Under the pieces are notes generated by a model that was not told where the DNA came from, made no database searches, and saw only the letters and a list, made by a program, of their open reading frames with translations. Shown in pieces: positions 1 to 7,583 of a DNA stretch of 64,000 nt (positions within the stretch are counted from its first letter, which is position 1; each line of letters opens with the position of its first letter). The DNA comes from an uncultured Duncaniella sp. (lineage in GTDB: Bacteria; Bacteroidota; Bacteroidia; Bacteroidales; Muribaculaceae). Made by a program: the position numbers and the translations under genes. The stretch is taken from NCBI GenBank assembly GCA_910578515.1, contig CAJTQR010000005.1:1-64000 (forward strand), read 5' to 3'.

Positions 1-6
1 CTAACC

Positions 7-47
7 GATAGCCGGTTCCAACATCTGGAGCCGGCTATCTTTTTTTA
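7..47 (+). terminator. Intrinsic terminator of an upstream gene outside the window
   Basis: GATAGCCGG and CCGGCTATC form a GC-rich stem closed by a short loop, followed at once by a run of seven T. It ends transcription coming from the left of the window on the plus strand. Confidence 0.8.
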
Positions 48-145
48 TATCTATTAATACCATACATACTTCACTCCCCCAATCCACACCATCCGCACTC
101 AACTTGAATATAGGCACGCAAATAAGAAAATATGCATATAAAAGT

Positions 146-181
146 AAAGAGGACTTAATCATCACGATTAGTCCTCTTTTG
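146..181. terminator. Bidirectional terminator-like hairpin
   Basis: The arms AAAGAGGACT and AGTCCTCTTT are perfectly complementary around a 14-base loop, with A before and T after, so the hairpin could stop transcription in either direction. It lies between the upstream unit and the 3' end of the ribonuclease Z gene, in a 300-base stretch with no other recognisable feature. Confidence 0.65.
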
Positions 182-354
182 CTGTTTCTTTACTTGGTGT
201 ACTTTTATATGTAAACCACCTTAGAAATTTAGGAAGCTCTTTGCTAATTAATTCGTTTTAGTATATGTTAATCTTAAATTAGTATTCACTATATATGACG
301 CATGAAACTCGAAAAAGTTACATTTACTATCGTGAAATTTAATTTATTTAACAT

Positions 355-1272
355 TTATTCTAAATCTATCCTTAGCCCTTCATTTGCAAGAATGACATTT
401 GGAAACTCTTCCTTAGCTTCTTGCATCAATATACTCTCACTGTTATATCGTTTCGAAAAATGACCGATTATAAGACGATTAGCATCAGCAAGAGTGGCAA
501 TTTTAGCCGCCTGCCGCGCTGTGGAATGTCCGCGCTCACGTGCTTTCTGCTCGAGAGAATCATCGTATGTGGACTCATGGTAAATAGTATCAGTACCTTT
601 TACGGATTCAGCCACACGGGTATCAAACATAGTATCGCTGCAGTATGCGTAGCTGATACATGGGTCCGGATTAGTTGTGAGCATGGTGTTGGGAATTATT
701 GTTCCATCCTCTTTGATGAAATCAGCTCCCTCCTTTATGGATTTTAATTGCCAGAGAGGGATGTTATGAAATTTCACCATGTCACCCTTCAGATGTCTGA
801 GCTTCGGTTTTTCTTTAAACAGGAATCCTGTACATGGGGTACGGTGGTATAGAGGAAATGATTCTACAGTAAGACCAGAATCTTCATAAAGCACTCTTCG
901 TTCTCCCTCTTCAATCACATCGTAAATTATCTCGAATGGAGCATTACGGTTGAAGTAATCCATCCACTCCTTAAGTAGGCGTGCTCCCTCTTTAAATATA
1001 TGAATTGTAACCGACCCTGTCACTTCGTGTAAAGCCATAGTGGATAGCAACCCTGGAAGTCCGAACATGTGGTCGCCGTGAAGGTGAGATATAAATATGT
1101 GGTTAAGGCGTGAGAACTTTAATCCCATGCGTCTGAACTGGAGTTGAGCGCCTTCTCCGCAGTCAATCATGAAGAGCTTGTCGCGGAAGTCCACCACTTG
1201 ACACGACGGCTGATGGCGTGCAGTAGGCGTGGCTGAGCCGCATCCTAAAATTGATACTTGAAATTTAGCCAT
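355..1272 (-). CDS. rnz: Ribonuclease Z (tRNA 3' endonuclease)
   Basis: The product is a metallo-beta-lactamase-fold endonuclease that removes 3' trailers from tRNA precursors in the cytoplasm. The zinc motif HLHGDH sits in the N-terminal quarter, preceded by the family start GCGSATPT, and further His/Asp ligands (YCSDT, HESTY, GHFS) follow in the usual order. Length is 305 residues from the chosen ATG, normal for the short form. A longer reading frame opens at 1317, but the only promoter-like element (1280-1287) lies between the two start codons and MAKFQVSILG is the usual family N-terminus, so the inner ATG is preferred. tRNAs in this window carry no encoded CCA, which fits a need for RNase Z. 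A tRNA-Ser gene lies divergently about 230 bases away. Confidence 0.93.
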   Translation of the reverse strand: MAKFQVSILGCGSATPTARHQPSCQVVDFRDKLFMIDCGEGAQLQFRRMGLKFSRLNHIFISHLHGDHMFGLPGLLSTMALHEVTGSVTIHIFKEGARLLKEWMDYFNRNAPFEIIYDVIEEGERRVLYEDSGLTVESFPLYHRTPCTGFLFKEKPKLRHLKGDMVKFHNIPLWQLKSIKEGADFIKEDGTIIPNTMLTTNPDPCISYAYCSDTMFDTRVAESVKGTDTIYHESTYDDSLEQKARERGHSTARQAAKIATLADANRLIIGHFSKRYNSESILMQEAKEEFPNVILANEGLRIDLE

Positions 1273-1279
1273 AACGTTA

Positions 1280-1287
1280 CAAAGATA
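1280..1287 (-). promoter_or_regulatory. Bacteroidetes -7 element upstream of rnz
   Basis: On the minus strand this reads TATCTTTG, matching TAnnTTTG. The expected transcription start falls only a few bases before the ATG at 1272, so the rnz mRNA may have almost no leader. Confidence 0.5.
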
Positions 1288-1450
1288 CAAAATAAACATG
1301 AACAACAGCAAGTGCACCCCCTCTCTTTATTATATATTAAAAATAGTTTTGTTCCCGTTACGGTTTTGTAGTTGAAAATCACAAAATATGTTTGGATTCA
1401 TTTGAGAAAATTTATTTGGAAGAGGATGGATAAAAATATAACGGCTACTC

Positions 1451-1481
1451 TTTGGTGTGATTTAAAATTTTTCTAACTTTG
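1451..1481 (+). promoter_or_regulatory. Promoter of tRNA-Ser(CGA)
   Basis: TTTG (1451-1454) and TAACTTTG (1474-1481) are separated by 19 bases, an exact Bacteroidetes -33/-7 arrangement. The predicted start is about 15 bases before the tRNA. Confidence 0.8.
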
Positions 1482-1501
1482 CACATCGAAATCAAACCAC
1501 T

Positions 1502-1588
1502 GGAAAGATGCCGGAGTGGTCGATCGGGGCGGTCTCGAAAACCGTTGTTCCCTTACGGGAACCCAGGGTTCGAATCCCTGTCTTTCCG
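1502..1588 (+). tRNA. tRNA-Ser(CGA)
   Basis: A type II tRNA with a long variable arm. The acceptor stem GGAAAGA pairs with TCTTTCC (1581-1587) and G is the discriminator. The anticodon stem GCGGT/ACCGT encloses CTCGAAA, giving anticodon CGA (reads UCG). The T-arm is CAGGGTTCGAATCCCTG. CCA is not encoded. Confidence 0.95.
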
Positions 1589-1591
1589 CTT

Positions 1592-1624
1592 AAAGAGCTG
1601 TAAGTCACCGACTTGCAGCTCTTT
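1592..1624 (+). terminator. Terminator-like hairpin after tRNA-Ser(CGA)
   Basis: AAAGAGCTG and CAGCTCTTT, with an inner AAGTC/GACTT pairing, form a long stem three bases after the tRNA. There is no following T run beyond the stem, so it may act as a processing barrier as much as a terminator. Confidence 0.55.
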
Positions 1625-1644
1625 GCGTATGCAGGGCGGTGATA

Positions 1645-1695
1645 CCCTGGGGTTCGTAATCGCGAAGCGCTTGCGCAGCAAGAATCCCTATCTTT
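1645..1695 (+). repeat. Partial degenerate copy of the tRNA-Ser 3' end
   Basis: CCTGGGGTTCG (1646-1656) and GAATCCCTATCTTT (1682-1695) resemble the T-arm and acceptor strand of the tRNA about 80 bases upstream, but they are split by about 25 bases containing the palindrome AAGCGCTT. A GGGCGGT just upstream also echoes the anticodon stem. It is probably a decayed tandem duplication. No integrase is present to support an attachment site. Confidence 0.35.
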
Positions 1696-1712
1696 ATCTG
1701 GATATCATGCGC

Positions 1713-1747
1713 AAACTCACTGCAAATAGTTAACCCGCAGTGAGTTT
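1713..1747. repeat. Perfect 11-bp inverted repeat
   Basis: AAACTCACTGC (1713-1723) and GCAGTGAGTTT (1737-1747) pair perfectly around 13 bases. There is no T run on either side. It may be a second barrier after the tRNA unit. Confidence 0.5.
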
Positions 1748-1781
1748 AATCTCGATATTGCATTCATTATGCTATAAAAAA

Positions 1782-1828
1782 CGTCCCTTGGAAAAGCCAA
1801 AAGCCTATTCCGTAGGGACGATTATTTT
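1782..1828. terminator. Terminator between tRNA-Ser and the PTPS-like gene
   Basis: CGTCCCT and AGGGACG form a stem with A residues before and ATTATTTTTT after. It can serve the plus-strand tRNA unit and possibly the minus-strand gene that ends at 1901. Confidence 0.6.
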
Positions 1829-1900
1829 TTAGAAAGTGTAAGAGGAGTGCTCAGGTAAGAGAATTGCTCTATCTTATCACTTCAAACTTATAGGGTGAAA

Positions 1901-2470
1901 CTATTCCGGTTTCCGATAGCCACATTTGGGACATACTCCGTTTTCATTGAGCGAGATACCACAGAGAGGGCATCGGTCAATGTCATTGCGTGTCTCAAAT
2001 TCCTGCGATGCTGCATTCACACCACTGTTAAAGGTTATCTTGGCAATGTTGAGTTTGTCTTTAAGAAGGTCGTATACAATCTTAATCATTCCTTCAACAG
2101 TCATTGTCTCCTTGGTCACCACCACTCGAGCGTCAGGAAGTGCCATGGCAAGATTTGTTTTAAATGCCACGCCCTTCATTTTGTTTTGAGGATGACCGTG
2201 AAGTATGCCTTGTTGCTCATATACACTCAGGATTGCCGGAAGCAGAGGGTCGTCCTCTCTCAGTACCAATGCATGGTCGAAATTCTGGAGCACATCCCAC
2301 GCAGTTTTTCGTATTTCATTACAGGGAAACACCATGTTCACTCCATCGTTTATGCTATCCTCAACTTCGATGGTCATGACGCCTGTATGTCCGTGAAGAT
2401 ACTGGGCCTCACCTTTGAATCCATAGAAACGGTGAGCATACTGGAGGTCAAATGTTGTAATGCTTCTCAT
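1901..2470 (-). CDS. 6-pyruvoyl-tetrahydropterin/6-carboxytetrahydropterin synthase-like protein with C-terminal zinc ribbon
   Basis: The first ~150 residues follow the PTPS/QueD fold. The zinc ligands are visible as His13 (AHRF) and His26/His28 (LHGH), the Asp65-His66 pair (FDHALV) matches the catalytic dyad region, and Glu121 lies in KET. The catalytic Cys that normally precedes HGH by four positions (CxxxHGH) is replaced by Ala22, with Glu21 beside it. The C-terminus adds a zinc ribbon, CPLC...CPKC (Cys167, 170, 180, 183), not part of the usual QueD protein. Known family members act in queuosine or pterin synthesis; with the Cys missing, the exact reaction here is open. The gene stands alone, ends near a hairpin at 1782-1828, and starts with ATG. 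Confidence 0.75.
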   Translation of the reverse strand: MRSITTFDLQYAHRFYGFKGEAQYLHGHTGVMTIEVEDSINDGVNMVFPCNEIRKTAWDVLQNFDHALVLREDDPLLPAILSVYEQQGILHGHPQNKMKGVAFKTNLAMALPDARVVVTKETMTVEGMIKIVYDLLKDKLNIAKITFNSGVNAASQEFETRNDIDRCPLCGISLNENGVCPKCGYRKPE

Positions 2471-2784
2471 AATTGATTAATCTGTTGTTTTGTTAATTTG
2501 TGATTATTTCGGAGACTTTAATATGTTCTCAGTCCCTACAATTTTAAACAATCTTTTCTGCATAAAGTTTGCACTCATCTCATTATCCGACTTGCGAACA
2601 GTACAAATGCAGTCAGACCGGTGAACCTTTTAGGGGGCACCGGTCTGAGAGCTTAGGATTAAATACTGTTATATTGCCCGTCGGGATGGGGAGTGGAGAA
2701 GAGGCGATGCGCAGACACCGGATGTGGCTGCTGATGGAAGCTGACGGTAACAACGGAATGGCATACCGGGCACCGGAAGTGATT
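2471..2784. other. Intergenic stretch with a strong hairpin, no gene recognised
   Basis: TCAGACCGGTG (2614-2624) and CACCGGTCTGA (2639-2649) form a perfect 11-bp stem with a 14-base loop. The 130 bases to its right are G-rich on the plus strand and contain further CACCGG/CCGG copies. Short open frames here have no family features. It may hold the terminator of the minus-strand operon that ends at 2785. Confidence 0.45.
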
Positions 2785-2994
2785 TTATTCCGCATTTTGA
2801 TAATTAGCAGCAGCTTCGGTCAGGAAATGGTTCAAGGCGTCCTTGGCTGACATGGTGTAAATACTTCCGTCCTTATGGGCGTAGACCACCGTCTGACCTT
2901 TCACTATTTTATCCAATAGACATCTCTCAACGGCAATCTCCATGCCGCGGGCAATCTTTTCTGTCACATTTTCTTCATTCTGTTGCTTCATCAT
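2785..2994 (-). CDS. Small protein, candidate partner (antitoxin?) of the zeta-like kinase
   Basis: A 69-residue, charged, mostly helical protein with no signal peptide or membrane segment. Its start lies 20 bases inside the end of the zeta-like gene (2975-3544), so the two are translationally coupled. Near the middle it has a short segment GQTVVYAHKDGSIYTMSAKDAL that looks like a small beta-hairpin. I do not recognise the family. The coupling to a toxin-like kinase suggests an antidote or cofactor role, but in classical epsilon/zeta loci the antitoxin is upstream, so the order here is different. Confidence 0.6.
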   Translation of the reverse strand: MMKQQNEENVTEKIARGMEIAVERCLLDKIVKGQTVVYAHKDGSIYTMSAKDALNHFLTEAAANYQNAE

Positions 2995-3544
2995 TTTTTA
3001 TTTTTTCATATATTTCCGGTGCTATGGTATGTGTATCGTTAGCCACCACCTGTGGGCGGCAGCGGGTATTGTCAATGATAATCCACGAGTCAACTATCGG
3101 CATGAAAAGTTTGAACAGGTTGCTGATGCCGTGATGATAGCGGCGGATTATTACATCCTGCGGGATGTTGTGTCCACCCTCGCTGACGCGCTGCGCCACT
3201 CGCTTGATGGCGAGTTGGGGCGAAGAGAGCCAGATGTAGAGGAGGTGCACGAGATAGCCCAGCTTGTGGGCGCGCGATATCAGCGCATGGTAGCTTCGGG
3301 TTGCCAGTGTGGTCTCGATAGCAAACGTGGCGCCTTTCTTCAAAAGTTCTTCAATCCGGTTGAGCATTATACGCCCTGCTTCCATAGAAACACTTTCCGG
3401 ATTAAACGGTGATAGCCCCTTTGCAATTTCATCGGCATTGACAAATTGCTGACATTTCAATACGTCGGGCAGGAGGGTGAATGAAGCTGTGGTTTTGCCT
3501 GCTCCATTACAACCGGCGATGATATATAAACTGGGCGATTTCAT
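2975..3544 (-). CDS. Zeta-toxin-like P-loop kinase
   Basis: A 189-residue protein with Walker A GCNGAGKT at residues 11-18, then NADEIAKGLSP, FAIETTLATRSY and an arginine-rich lid segment (RVAQRVSEGGHNIP) as in zeta toxin/AAA_33 proteins. Characterised zeta toxins phosphorylate UDP-N-acetyl sugars and block peptidoglycan synthesis; the chromosomal Bacteroidetes relatives are mostly uncharacterised. It lies 48 bases downstream of murF-alr, itself a peptidoglycan gene, on the same strand, and overlaps a 69-residue ORF at its end. The Walker A and lid motifs look intact. Whether it is toxic is inference. Confidence 0.8.
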   Translation of the reverse strand: MKSPSLYIIAGCNGAGKTTASFTLLPDVLKCQQFVNADEIAKGLSPFNPESVSMEAGRIMLNRIEELLKKGATFAIETTLATRSYHALISRAHKLGYLVHLLYIWLSSPQLAIKRVAQRVSEGGHNIPQDVIIRRYHHGISNLFKLFMPIVDSWIIIDNTRCRPQVVANDTHTIAPEIYEKIKNDEATE

Positions 3545-3592
3545 AGTGGTGTATTGTTAAGATGGTAATATGTTTTATTTATGTCGTTTTTG

Positions 3593-6070
3593 TCATTCTC
3601 TGTAATATATACGTTTGACACGCTGTGAGATTGATGCGAGCACCTCGTAGGGAATGGTTTGCAATGTATCGGCAAGTGTGTCGACAGGCATGTTCTCTCC
3701 GAATACTTCCACGCGGTCTCCCACACGGACATCCGGTACGTCTGTCACATCAATCATGCATGCATCCATGCAGATGGTGCCGACTGTGGGACATTTCACG
3801 CCTCTCACTATCATGGCGGAATTGCCCCAGCCGAGGTGGCGGTTGATTCCGTCTGCATATCCTACAGGAACGGTGGCTATGAGCGATGTGCGTTTGAGCA
3901 CACCGCGGCGGTTGTAGCCTATGGTTGTGCCTGCATCCCATTTTTTGATTGATATTATCACGGTGTGGAGCGAGGACACGGGGCGCAATTCATCTTGCGA
4001 GCCATCGTGAACGGTTTTGATACCGTAGAGTCCTATACCGAGGCGCACCATGTCGAGCTGATGCTCGGGAAAACGGGTGATGCCGGTAGAGTTGAGTATG
4101 TGGCGCAGAATTTTCCTTTCGGGGAAGGCTGCCTGAAGTGTGTCGCAGCATTCGCCGAAGTATTCAAACTGACTCATGGTGTAGTCATCTTCCATTGGGT
4201 CATCAGCTGCACAGAGGTGAGAAAAGATTGACTTTGGCACTACTTGAGTTTGACCTGAGAGTACCTCAATCAATTCAGCCATATTCTCTTTCCTGAATCC
4301 GAGACGATGCATTCCGGAATCAATCTTTATGTGCACGGGGTATCCGGTGATGCCGTTGAGCTGTGCTTCCTTGATAAGCTTGCGGAGGAAATCGATGCTA
4401 TAAATTTCAGGCTCCAGATGATAGGAGAATAGGGATTTGAAGTTCTCTACCAAAGGATTGAGAACCAGTATTGGCATTGTGATGCCAGCCTGACGCAAAT
4501 CAACACCTTCGTCATGAACAGCTACAGCGAGATAAGCCGCGCCTTGCGATTGGAGAGTCTTGGCAAGTTCATGGGAACCGGCTCCGTAGCCTGATGCTTT
4601 TATCATGCAGATGACGCCGGTGATAGGTTTCAACCGAGAGCGGAAAGCGTTGAAGTTGTCCACCATGGCATCGAGATTAATTTCCATCACGGTCTCATGC
4701 TGGCGTGCTTCAAGCATCTCACCGATACGTTCGAAGTGAAATTGCGGAGCCCCTTTTATAAGTATCAGTTCGTTGGTGAAGTCAGAGGGCGACATCGAGG
4801 AGAGAAATTCTTCGGTATGTGCGAAGAAACGGGATGTGGGGTCGAAAAACTCTTTGTGGCGTGAAATCTCGCTTCCGATTCCTATCACGCGGCGCACTCC
4901 TTTGAGTGTTAGCAACTCAGCTACACGACGGTAGAGCATACGGGGTTCTGACACATCGTGCATAAGGTCGCTTATGATTACCGTGGCGGTCAAGTCGGCG
5001 GTAAGTCGGCGGTTCATGAAATTTAGTGCGGGAGCGAGAGAGTTGTAGTCGCTGGTGTAATTATCGTGGATGAGCATGCAGCCACCTGTCCCTTCGATTA
5101 CTTCCAGACGGGTGCCCACATGGGTGAGAGCACTCATACGTTTAGCTATTTCCTCCGCCGGGAAGCGTAGATAGAGCATTACTGCAAGGCAGTGTATGGC
5201 ATTCTCGATATCGGCGTGCGCGATGAAAGGAATTGTAACCTTTTCAACCGGTGCATGGAGGTAGGAGTAGTGTATGGTGGTGGAACTGCTTTCAGGACGC
5301 TTCTCAATCATGCTGATAAACAGCGGGCGTTCGCTATCCTTTGATGACCAAGCTATTTCAACACCTGTTGTGGTGATGAACTCCGATAGCAGAGAATCGT
5401 CGCCGTTGAAAATCACGCACTCACAGTCTTTTAGTAGTGAGGCTTTCTCCATCACCTTCTCTTCTACAGATGCGAATCCGTCGCTATGAGCCGACCCTAT
5501 GTTGGTGAATATACCGATAGTGGGCGATATGATTCCCTGCAGACGTCGCATCTCATCGTGACGTGAAATCCCTGCTTCAAATATAGCCAATGAACTATCT
5601 GCGCCAATCTCCCATATAGACAACGGCACTCCTATCTGCGAATTATAGCTTCTTGGACTGCGAGCTATCGAGTAGTCATCGCGGAGCAACTGGTTTAGCC
5701 ATTCTTTCACCGTGGTTTTTCCACGGCTGCCGGTAATGGCGATTACCGGAATGTCAAACATCTGTCTATGGTGTGCCGCCAGTTTATGCAGCGACTCCAT
5801 CACATTGTCGACCACTAAGAAATTGCAATCCTTCAATCCCTTTGCGTCTTGCGGGATGCCGGTGACCACAAAGTTCCTTACGCCCTTGGCATAAAGGTCG
5901 GAAATGTAACGGTGTCCGTCGCCGGTGGAGGTGGTTATTGCGAAGAAAAGCGAATCCTGAGGGTATGTGAGGTCCCTGCTGTCGGTCAGAAGTTGCGAAA
6001 CCGTCAGTTGGGGTGATTGCAGGCATTTAACACCCAATATGTTAGCTATGTCAGAGATATTATATTCCAT
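3593..6070 (-). CDS. murF-alr: Bifunctional UDP-MurNAc-tripeptide:D-Ala-D-Ala ligase / alanine racemase
   Basis: An 825-residue fusion. The N-terminal half is a Mur ligase with the ATP-binding loop TGSRGKTT (residues 113-120), which adds D-Ala-D-Ala to UDP-MurNAc-tripeptide. From about residue 460 a PLP-dependent alanine racemase begins (EINLDAMVDNF), with the PLP lysine in MIKASGYG and the later GYNRRG and CMDACMIDV segments. The protein thus makes D-alanine and consumes its dipeptide in the cytoplasm for cell-wall synthesis. The fusion is known across Bacteroidetes. Its start overlaps the end of the GSCFA gene by 11 bases, so the two are co-translated. The zeta-like gene follows after 48 bases. 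Confidence 0.95.
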   Translation of the reverse strand: MEYNISDIANILGVKCLQSPQLTVSQLLTDSRDLTYPQDSLFFAITTSTGDGHRYISDLYAKGVRNFVVTGIPQDAKGLKDCNFLVVDNVMESLHKLAAHHRQMFDIPVIAITGSRGKTTVKEWLNQLLRDDYSIARSPRSYNSQIGVPLSIWEIGADSSLAIFEAGISRHDEMRRLQGIISPTIGIFTNIGSAHSDGFASVEEKVMEKASLLKDCECVIFNGDDSLLSEFITTTGVEIAWSSKDSERPLFISMIEKRPESSSTTIHYSYLHAPVEKVTIPFIAHADIENAIHCLAVMLYLRFPAEEIAKRMSALTHVGTRLEVIEGTGGCMLIHDNYTSDYNSLAPALNFMNRRLTADLTATVIISDLMHDVSEPRMLYRRVAELLTLKGVRRVIGIGSEISRHKEFFDPTSRFFAHTEEFLSSMSPSDFTNELILIKGAPQFHFERIGEMLEARQHETVMEINLDAMVDNFNAFRSRLKPITGVICMIKASGYGAGSHELAKTLQSQGAAYLAVAVHDEGVDLRQAGITMPILVLNPLVENFKSLFSYHLEPEIYSIDFLRKLIKEAQLNGITGYPVHIKIDSGMHRLGFRKENMAELIEVLSGQTQVVPKSIFSHLCAADDPMEDDYTMSQFEYFGECCDTLQAAFPERKILRHILNSTGITRFPEHQLDMVRLGIGLYGIKTVHDGSQDELRPVSSLHTVIISIKKWDAGTTIGYNRRGVLKRTSLIATVPVGYADGINRHLGWGNSAMIVRGVKCPTVGTICMDACMIDVTDVPDVRVGDRVEVFGENMPVDTLADTLQTIPYEVLASISQRVKRIYYRE

Positions 6071-7037
6071 TTATAGTATAACGTTTATACGCTGATTGGA
6101 GTTTTGGATATGTTAATATAAATTTATTAACCTCATTATGTTTTTTAGCATCTTCTGCTGCGGTATCGCCCGAGAGCGAGCGGTGAGCCAGACGACGCGT
6201 GAGCCGAGAAGCTTCGGTGGCTATCCGAATTGTCTCATCATCAAAATATGATGACTTGAAGATTTCATAGATGTATCTCACTGCCACATCTGATGGGTGG
6301 CGCATATCCTCGGCATAGAACCGATAGTCGCGCAAATCATCCATCATGATTTCATAGGATGGGAAGTAGCCCACATCCTCACTATGAGCTGCTATCAGAG
6401 CCTCAATTCCAAGCAGGAGTGTGGCTTTTGCTATCTGTCCGGCATGGGCACCGTCACCGAGATAGCGCAATGGACTTACGGTAATAATTATTCGCGCATC
6501 TTTATTGACTGAACGGAACAGGGCATACAGCTCTTCAAGGGCTGTGGTCACTCCATTCAGGCTAAGATTGACAGTATCGAATGTTGAAGCCGGCTGCTTG
6601 TGACAATTAGCCACAACTTCGCCTGTTTTCTTAAGCCGGTAGGTCTTTGTGGTGCCGAGGGTAAGAATAAGTACCTTGCATTTGCGCAGGGTTTCAGCTG
6701 CAGACTCAATTCTGTCGTTCATTCTCGCGCATACATCCTCTGCCGAGCTCGATGAAGAATAGCGGGAGTGGAACAGATAGCTATGGAAGCGCTGTTCATG
6801 TTCGATAAGTTCATCGGGAGTAAGAGTGGTATGATTCACAAGGGTCTCGATAGCACGCAGAAGAGACAACGGATTATATATCGGTCCAAACGGATTGACG
6901 TCAGCATCAAATAATTCTTCCACCATACATTTGCCAATATTGTCAGTGAAACATGAACCTAACATTACTATCGGTTCACCATGACGTATGATGCCTCTGA
7001 CGCCGGGGAGTGGTTTTATCTCGGTCCTGAATTCCAT
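6060..7037 (-). CDS. GSCFA domain protein
   Basis: A 325-residue protein carrying the motif that names the family in the form LGSCFTDNIG near residue 26, followed by the N-rich FGPIYNP and the LTLGTTKTYR and VSPLRYLGDG blocks of this SGNH-hydrolase-like fold. The Ser in GSCF and a C-terminal DxxH-like region (DMRHPSDVAV) fit a lipase/esterase-type catalytic pair. Substrate is unknown. It is the first gene of a minus-strand operon and overlaps murF-alr by 11 bases, which suggests a role tied to the envelope. There is no signal peptide, so it should be cytoplasmic. Confidence 0.85.
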   Translation of the reverse strand: MEFRTEIKPLPGVRGIIRHGEPIVMLGSCFTDNIGKCMVEELFDADVNPFGPIYNPLSLLRAIETLVNHTTLTPDELIEHEQRFHSYLFHSRYSSSSSAEDVCARMNDRIESAAETLRKCKVLILTLGTTKTYRLKKTGEVVANCHKQPASTFDTVNLSLNGVTTALEELYALFRSVNKDARIIITVSPLRYLGDGAHAGQIAKATLLLGIEALIAAHSEDVGYFPSYEIMMDDLRDYRFYAEDMRHPSDVAVRYIYEIFKSSYFDDETIRIATEASRLTRRLAHRSLSGDTAAEDAKKHNEVNKFILTYPKLQSAYKRYTINGI

Positions 7038-7179
7038 ATCTACCTAACACTATTCAGACATATATCTGACTTTTTCCGTAGTCCTACAATTAGTTGACAA
7101 ATCACTATACCTGTCGGATACTAATCATATGCAAAATTAGCAATAATCCCCATAACAGAGTCCAATCCGCATAGAAAAA

Positions 7180-7211
7180 TTTGCACATTCCATAAATTAT
7201 ATCTAACTTTG
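7180..7211 (+). promoter_or_regulatory. Promoter of the tRNA-Ser(GGA) unit
   Basis: TTTG (7180-7183) and TAACTTTG (7204-7211) are 20 bases apart, an exact -33/-7 pair. The predicted start near 7218 is some 130 bases before tRNA-Ser, leaving room for the tRNA-Thr-like remnant inside the same transcript. Confidence 0.75.
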
Positions 7212-7290
7212 CACCCGTTGTCGGATAAAGTGGCAATAATGTAACGCTCTTTCTTAGAACGTAAGACACTTAGTCCGCATGACGCGAATT

Positions 7291-7352
7291 GGACTCAGAA
7301 GGCAATCGAGTTTGCCGGATTTGTAATCTGCTGAAGTCCTTTGAATGGAGTG
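7291..7352 (+). pseudogene. Decayed tRNA-Thr(TGT)-like sequence
   Basis: A D-stem ACTC/GAGT (7293-7296, 7308-7311), an anticodon arm CCGGA-TTTGTAA-TCTGC (7315-7331, four of five pairs, anticodon TGT) and a T-arm-like TCC-TTTGAAT-GGA (7337-7349) appear in tRNA order. The D-to-anticodon spacing is three bases instead of one, the T-loop has TTTGAAT in place of TTCGAAT, and the T-stem 3' side is the acceptor start of tRNA-Ser(GGA), so no 3' acceptor can form. It looks like a dead tRNA in a former Thr-Ser tandem. Confidence 0.45.
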
Positions 7353-7434
7353 ATGCTCGAGTGGCTGAAGAGGCACGCCTGGAAAGCGTGTATACGTCAA
7401 AAGCGTATCGCGAGTTCGAATCTCGCTCACTCCG
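7347..7434 (+). tRNA. tRNA-Ser(GGA)
   Basis: A type II tRNA. Acceptor GGAGTGA pairs with TCACTCC (7427-7433), discriminator G. The anticodon stem CACGC/GCGTG encloses CTGGAAA, anticodon GGA (reads UCC/UCU). A long variable arm precedes the T-arm GCGAGTTCGAATCTCGC. CCA is not encoded. Confidence 0.95.
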
Positions 7435-7440
7435 CCCCAA

Positions 7441-7481
7441 AAACACGTTGATTTGCAGCAATGCAATTAGCGTGTTTTTTG
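7441..7481 (+). terminator. Terminator of tRNA-Ser(GGA)
   Basis: AAACACG and CGTGTTT pair across a 23-base loop that can itself fold (TTGCAGCAATGCAA), followed by a T run. Confidence 0.75.
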
Positions 7482-7583
7482 TTATAATGCTTCAATCTTA
7501 TTGACGCAATCCTGATAGACTATCCATATATTTTTGCAGAAAGAATATAACTATAACTCATAAATATCACCATATTCTATATA

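Noticed and set aside
1479..1733. 84-codon frame across tRNA-Ser(CGA)
   Set aside because: It is read straight through the tRNA and its terminator hairpin; the Arg/Ser-rich start is a translation of the tRNA itself.
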